Positions 13,599 through 13,756 of a stretch of DNA of 13,756 bases are shown here, piece by piece. The notes beneath the pieces were generated by a model. It was not told the origin of the DNA and ran no database searches. It was given only the letters and a program-made list of their open reading frames with translations. A program made the position numbers and the translations under genes. The DNA lies in NCBI GenBank assembly GCA_910584195.1, contig CAJTYV010000049.1:1-13756 (forward strand). Reading direction: 5' to 3'. Position 1 is the stretch's first letter; each line of letters starts with the position of its first letter. Source of the DNA: an uncultured Ruminococcus sp. (lineage in GTDB: Bacteria; Bacillota; Clostridia; Oscillospirales; Ruminococcaceae).

Positions 13599-13654
13599 AT
13601 TATACCGGATACGTTGTTGAAAACTTGTCGAAATGTGTTGGGAGGGGGTATAAT
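13599..13654. promoter_or_regulatory. Divergent promoter-like region at the LytTR gene
   Basis: On the minus strand, TATAAT (13604-13599) could serve the LytTR gene, with a weak -35 (CAAGTT, 17-bp spacer). On the plus strand, TTGTCG (13625-13630)-18-TATAAT (13649-13654) points to a transcript that leaves the window. Between them lie TTGTTGAAA (13614-13622) and TTGTCGAAA (13625-13633), imperfect direct repeats 11 bp apart that may be regulator sites. All of this is by pattern only. Confidence 0.45.
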
Positions 13655-13701
13655 TTTGGATGGGAATGGTGGGAAGTATTTGCAAAGTATAGAATTTAAT
13701 T

Positions 13702-13730
13702 TTGACGGATAATCCATCGTTATCCGTCAA
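13702..13730 (+). terminator. Perfect 11-bp hairpin near the right edge
   Basis: TTGACGGATAA (13702-13712) pairs exactly with TTATCCGTCAA (13720-13730) around a 7-nt loop. No clean U-tract follows on either strand: TTAGTG on plus, AAAATTAAATT on minus. It may therefore be a leader hairpin of the plus-strand transcript, an operator, or a terminator of a gene reading in from the right. Confidence 0.35.
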
Positions 13731-13756
13731 TTAGTGAGGTAAGAATAGTTTAAAGT

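Noticed and set aside
1..13756. CRISPR array, tRNA or rRNA genes
   Set aside because: No regularly spaced repeat family and no tRNA- or rRNA-like sequence was seen on reading both strands.

Overview
The window looks like chromosomal DNA of a gut Clostridia, most likely Lachnospiraceae (Bacillota). The basis is inference from strong AGGAGG-type ribosome sites, TTGACA/TATAAT-like promoters, moderate GC content, and the gene set: a bile salt hydrolase, a Cdd1-family protein, a GH32 sugar operon, a MATE pump and a lone LytTR regulator. No species is assigned. No rRNA, tRNA or CRISPR array was seen.

Positions 1-1535 are an AT-rich scar of a mobile element. It holds the 3' end of a clpP paralogue, a structured leader-like intergenic region, a membrane-protein gene broken by two compensating frameshifts, and a TnpV-type transposon gene reduced to pieces, followed by a 17-bp stem terminator. 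Positions 1658-3714 are an intact TetR regulator and MFS exporter. Two palindromes with identical arms sit on the tetR promoter and a related one precedes the exporter gene. Positions 3780-4193 hold a near-consensus promoter, a terminator-like hairpin and a small Cdd1/helix-hairpin-helix gene. Positions 4340-4984 encode an unrecognised 214-residue protein. Positions 4992-5256 carry a HicA-like toxin gene with a good promoter but a one-base deletion and no antitoxin beside it. Positions 5257-5774 have no convincing gene, only terminators and a promoter.

Positions 5775-10376 form a sugar-utilisation locus: a LacI-family regulator, two exact 19-bp operator-like repeats, a GH32 beta-fructosidase, a GPH-family sugar symporter and an SGNH hydrolase. 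The enzyme is intact, but the symporter seems to have lost its C-terminal end and the SGNH gene has an internal out-of-frame deletion, so the locus is probably decaying. Positions 10428-11873 are a MATE exporter behind a TTTACA-17-TATAAT promoter. Next comes a choloylglycine (bile salt) hydrolase with all expected catalytic residues, facing a convergent standalone LytTR regulator. The right edge holds divergent promoter-like sequences and a perfect 11-bp stem hairpin.

Two intact modules could be linked functionally: bile-acid deconjugation with the MATE exporter upstream, and TetR-controlled efflux. This is inference from position only. At least five genes are disrupted, which suggests genome decay, or local sequence errors that reads would expose. 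I did not find a clearly new multi-gene system. The best candidates for new biology are the leader at 338-477, the Cdd1 leader, the unrecognised protein at 4340 and the LytTR/divergent-promoter edge.
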